DNA of 64,000 nt from positions 53,350,224-53,414,223 of the forward strand of contig NC_044004.1 in NCBI RefSeq assembly GCF_900496995.4. The letters run 5' to 3'. Source of the DNA: Aquila chrysaetos chrysaetos. Taxonomy: Eukaryota > Chordata > Aves > Accipitriformes > Accipitridae. Within the stretch, counting starts at the first letter, position 1; every line of letters starts with the position of its first letter. Position numbers and translations under genes: made by a program. Shown here piece by piece: positions 1 to 12,930 of this stretch. The notes under the pieces were generated by a model. The model was not told the DNA's origin. It ran no database searches and worked only from the letters and a program-made list of their open reading frames with translations.

Positions 1-3000
1 TTCTCATAGTGCTTTCATTTTCACTTCTGTGATGCTAATAGTTTCCCTCTCTAATTTCTCAGCTAATTAGCTTATCTCTTCCATGCAGGTTGGGGGAATG
101 AAAACATAGCTCCTGCTGGAGCTCTCTGATGTTCAGGCAGACATCTTGAGAACACAGATCAAACTGATAGTAGGCTATTTTATAGGGCCTTAAAAGCCAC
201 TAAGAAACTAGCAAGGCCCATTAGACTTTCTGTCATGCATATGATGAGAAAAATATACCAGCATAAAATCCACTTTATTGTCCTACCGTGACAGCAGCAG
301 CTATTGTGCTGGGAAGCTTTTTGGACGGTAGCTCCACCTTAGTGTTTCTGCTCTGCTGGCTGGTGGGGTTTCGGGGATGGTATCCAAACAGAGGGGGCTT
401 TGTGATAGGCTATCAGTGACCCATAAGGAGTATAACACACAACCCGCTGGTTTGACAAGAAGGAAAAGCTCAATAAAAGCAGAGTGACCTCTTTCAGTTT
501 CCCATTTCAAGCCCTAACATTTACTTCCTCGCACAAAGATTGGTTTGGAGAGCTGGTACCACATTATATTCCAGGCTCTTTTCACTGCAAGCAGAGTTTA
601 GCTGGCTTTTCTTGGGGGCATTTCTCCTTTGCACTTTCCTCTCTGGTATCTTTAAACAGACAGGAGAAAACATTGCACTTTGACAGGGGTCCACGTTCAC
701 TTTGTACCGCAAATATTTTGCATCTACTGAGCTAGAAATTAATGGCGAACGATACTTTTTGCCTAAAGTTCTATTTTATAGTCTAAGTAATCTGTAAAGA
801 AAACAAGCAATTACTTGTTCTTTTGTATTCAACTCATTGCTAAATAATTGTTAGTCCTCTAACAGTAACCGCTCTGTAGTTAACATTGCAATTTTATGTA
901 CTAGAGAACCTGGAAGAGCTCGTGGAGTTTCACAAACTGTGCCTGCAAGACTAATTCAGACAGATCTTTCTCAGAGTTCCCTGTGAAAGGGACTGTGGTC
1001 TCTTCTTGTCATTGAGGTCCAGCTGTGACATTATGTGGAGAAATTCAGCAGTCAGCATGGAGTTACCTGCACCGAGTTTTGCCAGAGTGCTGAGTTAGCC
1101 CTTTCCCTACTCCTCTAAAAGGAGGGTATGTCCGTGGAGCACAAATGCTCAGAATTACCACTCCTGTAATTCTTTCTGGTAACGTTTTTAAAAATTCACT
1201 TTTGTTTTGGCTTGCGTTAGGAAACGCCTGCAAAGCGGCCAGGTTGGTGACTCTGGGTTGATTTTTTTGACCGAGTAAGCCTCTTTTTTGGAAGAACTTT
1301 TTCCTCTTAGCCCTTCCCTTCTCAAGATGATCTGTGCTGGCAAGTGTTTTAGCTCCTCTCCAGTGAAGCACCATGTTTATGTGAATTCATGTGTTATAAC
1401 CTCTGAGCATGTCCATTGCGAGACAGTATTTCTGTTTCTGTTCATTCAGGATGGACCCTGACTTCTGGGAGTCCTAGTTGAATTTCTGTCCCTAAAAGCT
1501 TTTAGCCAAGCAAAATGCTTGGGGATGCTAGACATGACATGTACAGCCCTAATGGCATGCTCAGAAAGGACCTGGCATGGCCAGTGACTGACAGCTGCTG
1601 CTTATTCTTAATTGCTTATTTTCCACATGGGTTTCCACACTGTTGTGCAGGTTCTCCTACCGTCCCTCCTCCTGTGTTTGCGCCATTGTGGCAGAGAAGA
1701 CTTGCATGAAGCACCCTTGCAGAGCTATTTTGTTTTATTCCAGGTGCTGGCCAAAGATGATAGCTGATAGGTGATGTGGTTTTTTTCCCTAACAAACTTA
1801 AGATGTTATCTTCGTGCTGTTCATGCATCTTACCAGCCTGGTAATGCTGGGACTTAGTTTGGTTTTCTGAATGTAGCAATGCAATCTACTGCTGACAGAT
1901 ACTTCCAGTACGTCTCGGAAATGTTTTAATGTGGTTTTTATTGAGTGGCACTAAGAGTGTCTGCCTATTAAGACTGTGTTCTGCACTTAATAAAGATGTT
2001 CACTGCTTGCTTGCATATATGAGGAAAGTGAGGTATGGTTTTTTGGAAGTTGTTTTTCAACCAGTTTTCCAAGAATTTGTGTTAAAATCAAAATACTGGT
2101 GGTTTTGCTCCATGGCAAACCATTGGGTTTTTTCCAATTGAATTTTGTAATAGAATAAGTGCGTATTTCTAATTTACCCTGACCTTAAAACTTCCTGAAA
2201 TTTGTGCAATTGTGTTTAGAGAACTCTAAAGAAGAATTGATCTTATGTTTAACATACTTCATGAGTCATCAGAGGCCAATTCATAATAATATTCTTCAAG
2301 GGCATCTCTGTGAAAACCACCAGCCCTCACTTACTGTTTTGTAATACAGTTTTTATCTAGGAATGCTAGATCTGCACTGGTTTTTTTTTTCCCCCCAAAA
2401 AAACAAAACCAGCAAAATAAGAACAAAGGAACAGCGCTCTGACTTCTCAGTTCAAGGCTGGATTCATAAAGCTGGCTGCAATTTGGTCAGCGAGCGTGTC
2501 TGTGGTACAAATGCAGGAGCGTGTATCTTCTGTAGCCTCTGTTCCACCAGCCCGCTCCATCTGCAAGAGCAGGCAGAGCAATGCAAAATCCTAGGAATCC
2601 AAGTCCTTCTGTCCGTAGCTGCCGTTGCCTTTACGTTCACTGCCTGTTTTCTTTCCAGAGTGTGTATGGGGTTAAAGTGTTACCTGTGAACAGACATTTT
2701 TCTCACTTAAGCAAGATGAATTCTGTAAGTGATAACACCAATTTACAGTGGAAGCAAAACTGCTCTCTGACTTGGGTAATCAATCACAACTGCTGAAATT
2801 AATCCATGCATACACGCTGAGCTTCAGGTTTTAACTATTTTAACACTGGCTGTGATCTCTGATTTTTATTTTCATTTCTTAGTTCTAGAAATAGAAAACT
2901 TGTATTTGAAAATGTTCATGTTATTTCTTGGGCTGTTCCTGAGGTGTTAAAAGGCGCACTCAGTTATTTCATGCACATGGTGTTTCTGGTCTCTAGCAAG

Positions 3001-3054
3001 ACGCTGCTTTACTCCAAATTCTTAACAGTCCCCAGCAAGAGTTTCAAACAAATC

Positions 3055-3075
3055 AATAAAATAAATAAATAAATA
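3055..3075 (+). repeat. (AAAT)n microsatellite
   Basis: A short run of AAAT/AATA units in an otherwise unremarkable AT-rich stretch. Confidence 0.8.
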
Positions 3076-4039
3076 GTCAAGGCAGAAGGTGATTCTTGTT
3101 ATCTGAAAATACTGGTTTGTGTGCGAGTAGTTTGAGGTAAATAGTCTTTGTTTTGATCAGAAATGTATATTACTCTTAGTCCATTTTAAATTTTGCTTTA
3201 TTTTAATTTACATTCTTTATGGTGGACGACTTTTTTTTTTTTTTAACACCCTGAAACTTTCCTTATGATTTAAAAGCAAACTTTCTTTTTGATTCAAGCT
3301 GCTGGTAGAAGGCTCTGTCTGAGGGTGAGAATTAACGCCGACCGTCCTGTCCCCCCGCCAGGCTGCGCTGGCTCCCTCCGCCGTCCCTGCAACCTCTCCC
3401 ATGCTGCGAAGGTCCATGTCAGAGCGAGCCCCCTGTCATGTTCCCCTTTCACTCACTGCTTTCTTCTGAGAGCTGTCACCACCCCCTGGAAGCACATCTT
3501 CTGTGTAGACACAAGGCTCCTACCAGCCCCAGCGGCAGGCTGGAGATGTGAAAGTAAAATTTACGGCTAGTGGGACTTGGGTTGCATCGGGCGCGTTCGA
3601 ATTTTGGGTTATTGCAGGACAGGCTGTGCTTGCCACCGAGTCTGGGAATCGAGCCCGCCTCAGGGCAAGCGCAGAGGCTGCTACCGGGGAGCCCTTCCTC
3701 CTCCCACTGAGACTGCAGGTCGCCGGGAGATGTTTAAAAAGTCTTTGGGAGAAGTCTCCTTGAATGCCGAGCGGCAGGATTGTCACCCGCAGTACGATTT
3801 GTAATCGCTTTGCCTCGGTTGGTTATCAGCGGCAAACGTGTTAACATACCCCTTTTAATGTATTAAGAAGAATTTGAAGCGTAAGCAGCCAAGCACGGGA
3901 AAAGCAGGAGGTGCTGGAGGGAGGAGGTCACCTGTATATCTGGGTTTCTGTCCCTTGGCATACGCTCGCCCTTGGTCCCTTTAAAAAAAAAAGGCCAAAT
4001 TATGGCCTTATCACTCAAATTTCATGAGTAATAGTATTG

Positions 4040-4420
4040 AGTGCAGGCGCCCAGGCGCTGGCAGTGGGCGGCTGCAGGTCGGTCTGCGTGAGGAGAGGCC
4101 GGGGCTGCCCCGGGCCGGACAGAGCCGGTTCCAGCCGGATCCAACCCACCCACCGCAGGGCAGGGCTGTGCTTCTGGGAAAACGTATTTAAGAAATGGCA
4201 AAACGCTGCCCAGCAGTGAGGGGTGAGGAAAACCAGTGTAAGAAACAGCCCTGCAAGTATCAAGGTGAAAGAAGGAGGGGGAGGAAGTGCTCCAGGCGCG
4301 GGAGCAGGGATCCGCCGTCGGGGAGCAGGTTTATCCTGCGGGACCGCAGCCGGTGGAGAACCCGCGCTGGAGCCGGGGAAAAGAGTGAGCGGCAGAGGGA
4401 AGGGCTGTTATCAACTGACC
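4040..4420. promoter_or_regulatory. Small CpG-rich patch, possible distal promoter or enhancer
   Basis: CpG dinucleotides and GC content rise sharply against the AT-rich surroundings, with a second, weaker patch at about 3300-3800. Just upstream, near 3990-4012, is a 7-bp inverted repeat (AAGGCCA, 5-nt loop, TGGCCTT). No recognised coding exon is attached. It could be an unannotated non-coding RNA promoter, a methylation-free enhancer, or a chance GC patch. It lies about 37 kb upstream of the SMARCAD1 start. Confidence 0.3.
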
Positions 4421-7400
4421 ACAATCCCCCAAATCCATCCCTCTCTGCTGCTCAAGGAGGGGGGCTGGGGAGGTGGAGGAGTTGGGAATGAAGAAGTGAA
4501 GTTGAGCCAGGGAACATGGGGAGGAGAGAAGGTGGTGTTTTAATTTCATCTTCGTTTCGCAACATCCAAGGCTATTTTAATTGGCAATAAACAAAATTAA
4601 TTTTCCTCAGGTCGACTCTGTTTTGCCCATGATGGTAACTGGTTAAGCGATCTCCCTGTCTTTATCTCAAACCACAGATTTTTCCATCTTATTTTTGCCC
4701 CCTGTCCTGTTGAGGAGGGGGAGTGAGAGAGTGGCTGGGTGGGTGTCTGTCAACCATCCGAGGTCAACCCACTACAGCAGTATACAGATTTGGAAGGCAG
4801 GGGTGAAATTTTATTCGCTTCACCTCTTCACTAGGTATTAGGCATGACAAAAGCACTTGCAAGTTACAGCAGTACTGGAAAAAAACAAAGTCCCCACAGA
4901 AGTATAGTGAAAAAAATTCCCCAGGTTGAGAAACTGTGTCATATATTTCTATTAGATCTTCTTCCTAACCTTGACCAACTGCACAGCTTTCTCATCCCTT
5001 TTTTTCCCCCTGAACTTTCCTCTAGACAAAGAGTGTAATGGCTTTATTTTTGTTTTGTTTTAAGATTGAACAACCTCTTCAAATGGCTGTCATTGGAGGC
5101 TATTTAAATTCAAGCCTCCTCATATGCTGTCAGTTCAGGACTGTTGCCAACAAACATGGAAGAACCTTGTATGCACTGAATGTGTCTCAACTTTATTACA
5201 GTAATTCACACTTGGACCTTTTCCCTGCCTGCACACCTCTCTACCCCAAATGTCTGTTTCCTTGCCAAGTCACGTAAGCCTCCGATCTCTTTTTCCCCAA
5301 CTAAATTTCTGGACTCAAAGAGAAATCAATATAAAAGTTGTACTGTTAGCCTGCATCACCCCTTTTCACCCCTTCATGTGACAACTGAGTTCAGCCTAGC
5401 TATAGACTCAAAGCAGAAGCCTCTTGATTTCCAGAGCAAGGAATCTTGTGACATGCTTGTTTCCCTAAAGCATCCTCTTTGTTAGCATTCACTTTTCTCA
5501 GTGTCACGCTTTTCTTCCAGTGTCAACCTCCTGGGCATGATTCAAATCAGTTTTTCCAAACATTTGTATATGAGGTGAGCTTTGAGATTCACATTGCTGT
5601 CCAGGCTGGAGGTAACTTCATTAGTATGGTGGTGCGTTTCTATTCTTGAGCAAGACATGTAGCTGTTGTAGCTTCTCCATGTGTCAATAAGATAGGATGT
5701 GCAGCACGTGTGACGGATTCGTACTTGTTCACCACAGTTTAAGGAAAATTGTCTTGTATGACAGGTTAATTCCAATTTTAATCAAATATATTAAATCATC
5801 CTACAGATAAAAATAGATTAATTCTATGAACATCTTATTTATTTCTTTTCCCAGTTTCAGTTTGGGTGCTATGAGCCTACAGTGTTAGGGGTGCTTACAA
5901 AATGGCAATGGCAAAGTTTTTCCTAAGCGTGCATTTTCCCAAGATAACTAACTAATAATAGGATCTGTTCTAATAGGCAAAAGAATTTACAAGTTTCAGT
6001 GAGTTGAGCTAAACACTGGTGAAAAATGTGGGATTTGTTTTATCTTGCTGACTTATGTGAAAATCACTAACTGTGCTTTTGTAGCTGTGCACAGTAAATC
6101 CTACTGAATTTTCTTTCCTTCTTGAGAAAACAAAGCTTTAATCTCCATGTGGGTCTAGTCTCACTCTAGTGTATACATCTCAGACCTCTAGGAAACTGTC
6201 CTACAAAGTTCTTCCTGCTGCCTTTGCATATTCATTAATCTTGTAATACAGAAGTACTCATACCCACATCCATGTACTACCTCAATGCCTCATTTCTATT
6301 GCAATTAAACGCAGTCAGTCCAAAATACCTTTTCGAATCTGAATCCTGTCTCTCCACTGGATTATGTGCATACTAAACTCTGTCCTGAGCATATCTCCCG
6401 TATCTGCGACTAATGGAACGTTACTCTGTCTGTGGGAGATGTTAGCCGAGGCAAGTCAGGGAGTGTGTTTATACTCTCCTCCGACCTGTTCAGCTTGGCT
6501 TTAAAAGCCAAGTATTTGCTATGTGAAGGATCACTTTTGTATACTAAGGTAGAGAAATGCAAAGCCTTGATTTATGTGAAGACCATTTCCTCTGCCCATA
6601 TACAGTGATGGCAGTAGTCATAGAGGTATCCCAAAATATTGGAGCAATGCAAATCACACTGAAATCAGCCAATGTCCATTAATAATAGGGAGTGTTACTC
6701 AATCTAGGTAGCATCATGCTAAAGGGACAAATGGGATGAAATACCATATTCAGGTCCACATTCCTTCTGTCTCAAATACTGGATTTTGGCTAGCCAAAAT
6801 CTAGAATTAAATTTCACATAGTTTAAAAAAACAAAAAAAAGAAAAAGAAAAAAAGGCAGGCAGTAAATGTCCTCTTTGAAAGCAGTGACCTGTCTTCCAA
6901 CTACTGCTTCAAAGTCTTTCCATGCTGACAGTTAAGGTGATAGTCATGAACTGTGGTTGTACTTAATGGGTATTGCACAAAAATGATTTTGAAGGACACT
7001 TTTTATAGGTTGGTAATTCTGATGGATCGATTTCCTATGTGAAAATGGATCATTTTAATATAGCATGGAACAAATTTGCTCGTGTTTGAGGATACCAGTT
7101 GTAGAGGTTTAAAGACTTCAGTTGTTTTCATCACATGGCTGCTAAATATGACTAAGTGAAATACTGAAAAGAGGATGACAAATTTAAGATTGCAGCATAA
7201 GGAATAGCTATTGAACACTGTTCAGTGATAAAAGAGCAATTTTTGCAATCTAGAATGAGAAAACTGTCTCACATTGGCTGCTCATAGTGATTTTTTTTTT
7301 GTTTGTTTTTGGTCATTACAAGAAGGATGTGGATACATGCATTTAAAAAAACAGGCAAGCATCTTTAGGCAGGAAACAATCTGCTGGCCAGTGGAAATCC

Positions 7401-9799
7401 ACACCTAACATTGGAGAGGGATGTCCTTAACTGAGAAAACAACTTGGCACAGGGCTGTGCTGCACAATAAAATCACCACAAGCAATGTATTTATCTGAAG
7501 AATGAAGATCATCTTTTGACAGAAAGAAAAGGGACAAGGAGGGGAAGAGTGTGTGAAATGTTGCTATTCGAACAGTGAGTTTCTCTATGAAACAGTGTCT
7601 CAGGATGTACCAGCTCTGTGGTTAAGACCTCACTCTCATTTAGCCTTACAATTTTTGTTGAAATTTTAACAACAGAATTGATAGACAGCCAAAGTAGCAT
7701 CACATTTCATGGCACAGCCAGCCTATGATCTACTTTAGGTTTCTGTATTTCTCTATCTTGTGGTGCCTAATGCAGCTGTGGAAGGTATGTCTCACTGTGG
7801 TTTCAGAAGCAGTAACAGAAATGTGGCCAAAGAGTTTAAATGTTGAACTAATAACATGTTCTTGATTTCAAGGCGTGTACTTGGCTTAATACCTAAAAGT
7901 TCTTTCTTCTGTTATGAGATCAGAAGCTTTTAGACACAAAACAGTCTAAAAGTGGCCACATCAGGAGGCGACAGGAGTGGGAGCTCATTCCCTAGCAAAC
8001 ACAATGTGATTTCAAGGCAGCTAAGAGTCCAGTATCCTATCCTTGCCCACTTAAGAGGCTGCTGTGCGGAGAGGCAGACTTTATGATATGGAACAGATTC
8101 TTATCTCTATCACTTCCAAGAAAATCCCATCATTCTGTTAGTTTTAGTAGCGTTGTCCGAGCATGCGCTGTAGTGCAGATCAGCACAGAAATGAGTGAGT
8201 CTTCTCTTGGACTCACATGTTCCACGTTGAGGGTTTCCGTAAAGATTCATAGAAAGCAACTCTCATCAGGTTATTCTAAACAGCTTGAAGGGGAAAGTTT
8301 TTTCCCCCATGGTGACAAAGCCTATCAACTGTTCTGGAGAATAGGAGATTTTTCCACCTTGCACCCCCCATACACACAGCCCAGGTAAGGGCCAGCATGG
8401 ATACTAGGTACTGTTCTCTTAGCATTGTTTCTGGTTTTACTAATTACCCAGGCTCGTGATGCTACACTCTCAATGCAGTTTTAAATCTATTATTTTCTTC
8501 CCCAAGGAGCAAAGGCGTGCTTAGGAAATGACCTACAAGTCATTATTTTTCAGGCTGTTAGGAAAACAATACTCTTTTTCCTCCCAGGTTCCCAATGAAA
8601 TAATTTGCTTCATGTTCATTTCTTGAACTGCAGTTAATTACACCAAATCAGACACTTCTAATAACTTCACTTTTCTGGAATAATAGTCTTCTAAAAAGTG
8701 ACTTTTCCTAGCTTCGAACAGGAAACTGTGTTGAAACAGAAAATTGGGTGGCTTTTGAGATAACACTGAATCCTCTTTCACATTAGAGTGTTTCTTAGCC
8801 TTCTTACCCTTCCTCCCTATGCCTTTTTTAAGATCATATCACAACATTTCAGAATTTTTCCCTCAGCCTTTTTGTTTATGTTTAAAAGTAATCTTTAACA
8901 CTAGCAGCTTTTTACAATTTATAGATCCACGTGAGGTGCTAGTTTCAACATTTGTTGTAATGTGGCCTAGGGGAGATTTACATTTGGTTGACTCAGACTA
9001 TCCTGTCTTGAAGTCTCCTATTCAGTAGGATTTCAGCATCATTTCCTTGTGTTTCAAACCTTTTCATCGGGACTTGGAACCAGATTTTGGTACTAAATTT
9101 ACTGATTGTGAAATCCGTGGGTTGTACCTTGGGTGGTAGTAGTTCTTAATGCTAGAAATACCCAAGAGCACTGGCTCCCTGTGTTTCAGGTGACGTGAGC
9201 TTTAGTTTATTCCTGACTACTATAGCAGAAAGTCTGGGACCTGTTGGAGTAGTCTGAGCCAGTTTAATGCACTGATACTGCCAGCTCCCCACAAAGACCT
9301 TCCAGCTTTGAGTACCTCTTGTGTGATACAGGTGCCCCCATTTCTGCCGTTTCTTAGCTTTTAGCAGGCACTAAGTGGTCTTATTAGTTGTTCTTCCTTT
9401 GTATTTTAATGTAAATCTAAGATCTGATTGAGGACAAATGGAGAGGTTCTTTCAGTAAGTTATTGACAAAAGTCTTCAACCACAGTAGCGCACGTCTTAG
9501 AACAAAGACTGTGCAAAGCATCGAGTATGTGGGGGAAGAAACACCACTGCAGTAATTGACCAGCCTGGTAGTCTTATTTGTTGCAAGGAGTAAGAATAGG
9601 AATTATCCACAGATAAAGCTGATATATTTTTGGCTGCTCCGGATAAGTGCTTTTGCACTCTACTCACAAGGAGAGCTGGATTAGTAGATTGTCATCCCAT
9701 AACAAAGCTTATAATACACCTTGATAATTGGGAGTAGAATCCAAAAAGGAAGAAAGATACAGGAGGGTGAGGAAATCCTGTTCTTAAAATGTAGGTGTC

Positions 9800-10365
9800 C
9801 AAGGAGTGACTTCTGCACAAGGAATGACTGAGCAGGCATGGATTCCTCAGCTTGCAAGAGAGGGGACTTACTGGGAGGATAGCAGAGATCAACAAAATAA
9901 GGAGCAGCCTGGAGAGAATGGATGTGGATGTACCATTTTGTTGTTTCATCTAATACAAAATCTAGGGCTCTCAGGTGATGTGAGGAAGAATTGGGGTCAA
10001 AACGAATGCAAGGATATGGTTTCTTCACCCCAACATGAAGTAGCTGCATGGAACTCCTTGCCAAAGGATGTTGTGGATTTAAAAAAGTTTACATGGGTTC
10101 AAGAGGCGAATGGAGAAATGTTTGAAAGACTGATCCAAGGAGGATTAGTAAATAAGACCAACAACATCACTTTCGAGAAATCTTCTGAGCTGAAAGCAGT
10201 CTGAGATAGCAGTATGAGATATCATACTGCTGAGATAGCAGTATGGGGAAAGTGTCACATACTTTGCCCTTTTCTCAGTCAGGCACCTGCTTCTGGCCAC
10301 CACCAGAGACACTGGCCTGGAAGGGCCCTTGGGCTGAATCACTATGGCCTTTCCTGCGTTCCTCA
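9800..10365 (+). mobile_element. Old CR1 LINE 3' fragment, sense
   Basis: The stretch follows the layout of the CR1 ORF2 end and 3' UTR. It has a decayed reading frame containing WNSLPKDVV (near 10048), which resembles the CR1 tail motif of a tryptophan followed by 'LP' and 'VV'. Next come a segment resembling 'ggccacc...gagacactgg' and the 'ctgaatcactatggcc' ending typical of older CR1 subfamilies. It is heavily mutated and has no ATTCTATG-type tail. The 5' limit is soft. A local rearrangement at 10201-10245 interrupts it. Confidence 0.65.
10201..10245. repeat. 16-bp direct repeat with an inverted copy between
   Basis: CTGAGATAGCAGTATG occurs at 10201-10216 and again at 10230-10245. Between them, AGCAGTATGA (10208-10217) and TCATACTGCT (10222-10231) form a perfect 10-bp stem with a 4-nt loop. 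The arrangement looks like a local template-switch product inside the old CR1 fragment. Confidence 0.8.
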
Positions 10366-11350
10366 ACCAAACTTGACATTGCTCATTGTGAGACTCCACT
10401 AAGTCAAGATCATATTTTGCTTTGAACCATGATAGAGGACTTCCTCTCTTTAGACTGTGGCTGAAGCAAGCTTTCTATCCCATCCATTAAGTCCCAGTGA
10501 AAGATGGAGGCCACTTTGCATCGCTTTCAGGGATGCAAGCTCTAGGGGAAAAGTTTGCTATTTTCATCATATAGACTTACCTAACATAGCACATATATTA
10601 GCATACATCAAATGTTTCAGTATAGATTACTGCAGCGTAACTTATCGTCAAATATTTTACTCATGGGAAATGCCCTAAAAGAGGTAATGATTTTATTTGC
10701 CACCCAAATCAACTTCCAAGAGACATGTAATGTTGAGTCTCAAAAATTGCCGCCTTCATGAAAGGCAAAGCTGACAGATGCAGGTTTTGTGGCTTTAAAT
10801 TAAAAAACCTTGTAAAGATATATATATAAATAAAAGAGAATGCAATGCTCTAAAACAAAAGCAAATAAAAATTCAATGGGCCTTCATATACTGGTTTTTG
10901 TACTCAGAAAGCAAGGTTTAATAAAATTCTTTAATTTTATGGCAGAAGACATGTCAAGTGCAGTTTACATTTCTCAGCCAATAATCATATTTTCTTGCAA
11001 GTGGCCGATACATTTATTTTTTAGAGACAGACACAACAAATAATAAGGGTTTTTATTTGAGAGGAGAAACAAGCATTTTTATCAAGATGAAAGGGGTATA
11101 ATAAATTTATGAGACCTCACATACAGCTATAATATAATAAATTAGGAGGATTAATGGAATTGTGGGCTACAGTAACCCTCACTAGTAGAATGCCTATTTT
11201 ATGGAGCTTGATAATATAGTTTATCATTGACTCCATGGGAATTCCCACAATATATTAGCTGTGGTGTAACAATAAAGCACACACAGTAAGAGGCATGTCT
11301 CTTTTGACACACATTCTCTTCCCACACTTATTTTACCAGGGAAACAACTC

Positions 11351-11376
11351 CGGTGCAGTTTAATTAAACTGCACCG
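11351..11376. repeat. 26-bp perfect palindrome
   Basis: The sequence equals its own reverse complement over 26 bases with no spacer. The arms carry CGGTGCAG and the centre is TTTAATTAAA. The bases on either side (C and C) do not pair, so symmetry ends there. It could be a binding site for a symmetric dimer or a replication-slippage product. Confidence 0.9.
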
Positions 11377-12674
11377 CAATGAATTAGTCCAGGTCTTAGC
11401 CCCCTGACAGTGAGGAGCCTGGCATTACCACAGGGGGCTGTCCCCCCGTGACACCAGAGACTGCAGAAAACCTGGGAAAAAAAGTGTAGGGTCTCTCAAG
11501 TGACACTGTCACTGTGCAAGGCCTTAGCTGTCAATCACAGGATCTGAAAAAAGCTCGGACCCCTTTGCATTCAACTTTATCTGCCTACATTTGTTCACTT
11601 TGATCTGACCTTTAGGAGGAGATCAGAAAGTGATGTGGAGAGGCATTTAGAAGACCTCCCCATTTATGAAGAAGGCAGCTAAAAACCCACGTCAGCAGAT
11701 GTTCAGCTGACAAGACTTTTAGTTATCTGCATGTTTTTTAAGTTTTCAGGAATAGGAACAAATCAAAATCAGGATTCTAGAGAAAAGCATTTTTTTTGTA
11801 AGGGGAGGTGGCACAGGCGAGTGTCAAAATCTGAATCCAAGTGGAAATGTTTAGGTTACATGAGCAGATGGGAATCACACCGTCATAGCCTGCAGGATTC
11901 CTTGGTGTTACACAGGCCATTGGACTGCCTGACTTAGTTCGTATTTTGTTGAAACAGAACATAGCTTTCTAGGAAAAAAAAATTCCTTCTGTAGTTAGAC
12001 ATCATCAGGAGTAGAAAGGTCATGACAGTCTTTGGGAACTGTGTGACTGGTTGACTACTATCCCATTTTAAAAAGGGACATCTAATTTTGTGGATGAGTT
12101 TACCCAAAGTTACATTTGTTATATGAAACCACTGGATGGTGTAATGGCTTGTGTTAAATCAACTGAAGAGCAATCCGTCATCAAATTTCTGTTCCCCCAC
12201 AGGTGCTCAGAGGGTGTGATCAAGTCACCTTATCTGGAATACACGGAGGTCTTCAGTCTCCCAATAAATTATATTTTCTACTCCTTTAATCGATGCTTAA
12301 TATCTTGTATCTGTCACTAGTACATTGAAACAATCATAAGGTGATATACTCTTCAAAGAAAAGAAGTTGATAATGATTTTTAAAACAAAAAATTGAATTG
12401 CATAATTCTAATGATCTTGGATGGGCATTTAATACAGACAACAGTATTTCCCTTGAGCCAACTGTTGGAATGTATAGAAAGGTAATTCCCAATAAAACAG
12501 CAAAATGGTCATCCATTATTTATAGATATGCCTGTATGGAACCTTTCATTAATTCATGAGACTATTTAGGAGTAGAAAACCAGAAATTAATAGTTTAAAA
12601 ATGCTTTTTTAGTGAGAATACCTTGCCAGACTCAGCATAACGCTTTTTTGAACATACACGCCATGCCACAGAGG

Positions 12675-12715
12675 AATTCATTAGACAATGGCAATTAGAT
12701 CTCTAATCATTTGGC
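12675..12715. promoter_or_regulatory. Candidate homeodomain/SOX motif cluster
   Basis: Within about 40 bp there are an ATTAGACAATGG block, containing the SOX-type ACAATGG, and a near-palindrome ATTAGA-TC-TCTAAT at 12694-12707 that offers two opposed TAAT cores. Motif matches this short are weak evidence. The call rests only on their density. Confidence 0.25.
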
Positions 12716-12764
12716 ACTGCTGGAATTACTGCACTCTATTTAAATGCCAGACATGGTACCTTAG

Positions 12765-12930
12765 TGATTGGTTCATCCTGTCGCCACATTTCCATCGGCT
12801 ACCGAGCCTGAGAAATGACAGTCACATTAGATGTCATGTAAAGCATCTGACCTTGCTCTCCCAGCACTTGATCTTTGCACTTCAAGCGGACATTTATCAC
12901 TGTCCTGCAGAGACAGAACTCAGGTGGTTG
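12765..12930. repeat. Unclassified diverged repeat, copy A
   Basis: This copy shares ordered, similarly spaced blocks with a second copy at 15672-15822. ATTGG is followed 12 bp later by TGTCGCCACATT (12779). CCCAGCACTTGA (12860) is followed 28 bp later by a GGACATTTATCACTGTCCTGCAG-like block (12888-12910) and then CAGGTGG. Conserved spacing argues for common descent rather than chance. The family is not recognised. A tRNA-like SINE or another old transposon fragment is possible. Confidence 0.5.

Larger units (their letters stand above)
1..9799. other. Intergenic stretch, no gene recognised
   Basis: The open frames here are short, lack splice context and match nothing I recognise. The sequence is AT-rich apart from a GC- and CpG-richer patch at about 3300-4420, listed separately. 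It contains a 14-bp palindrome at 1492-1505 and an A-rich tract near 6822-6856. A 19-bp inverted repeat at 6494-6512 (arms CTTGGCTTT/AAAGCCAAG) lies inside a motif that recurs at 21606. It probably belongs to the gene-poor interval upstream of SMARCAD1. Regulatory elements may be present but cannot be proven from one sequence. Confidence 0.6.

Noticed and set aside
3055..3075. CRISPR-like or satellite array
   Set aside because: Only a short microsatellite; nothing in the window has regular repeat-spacer structure, as expected for a vertebrate.
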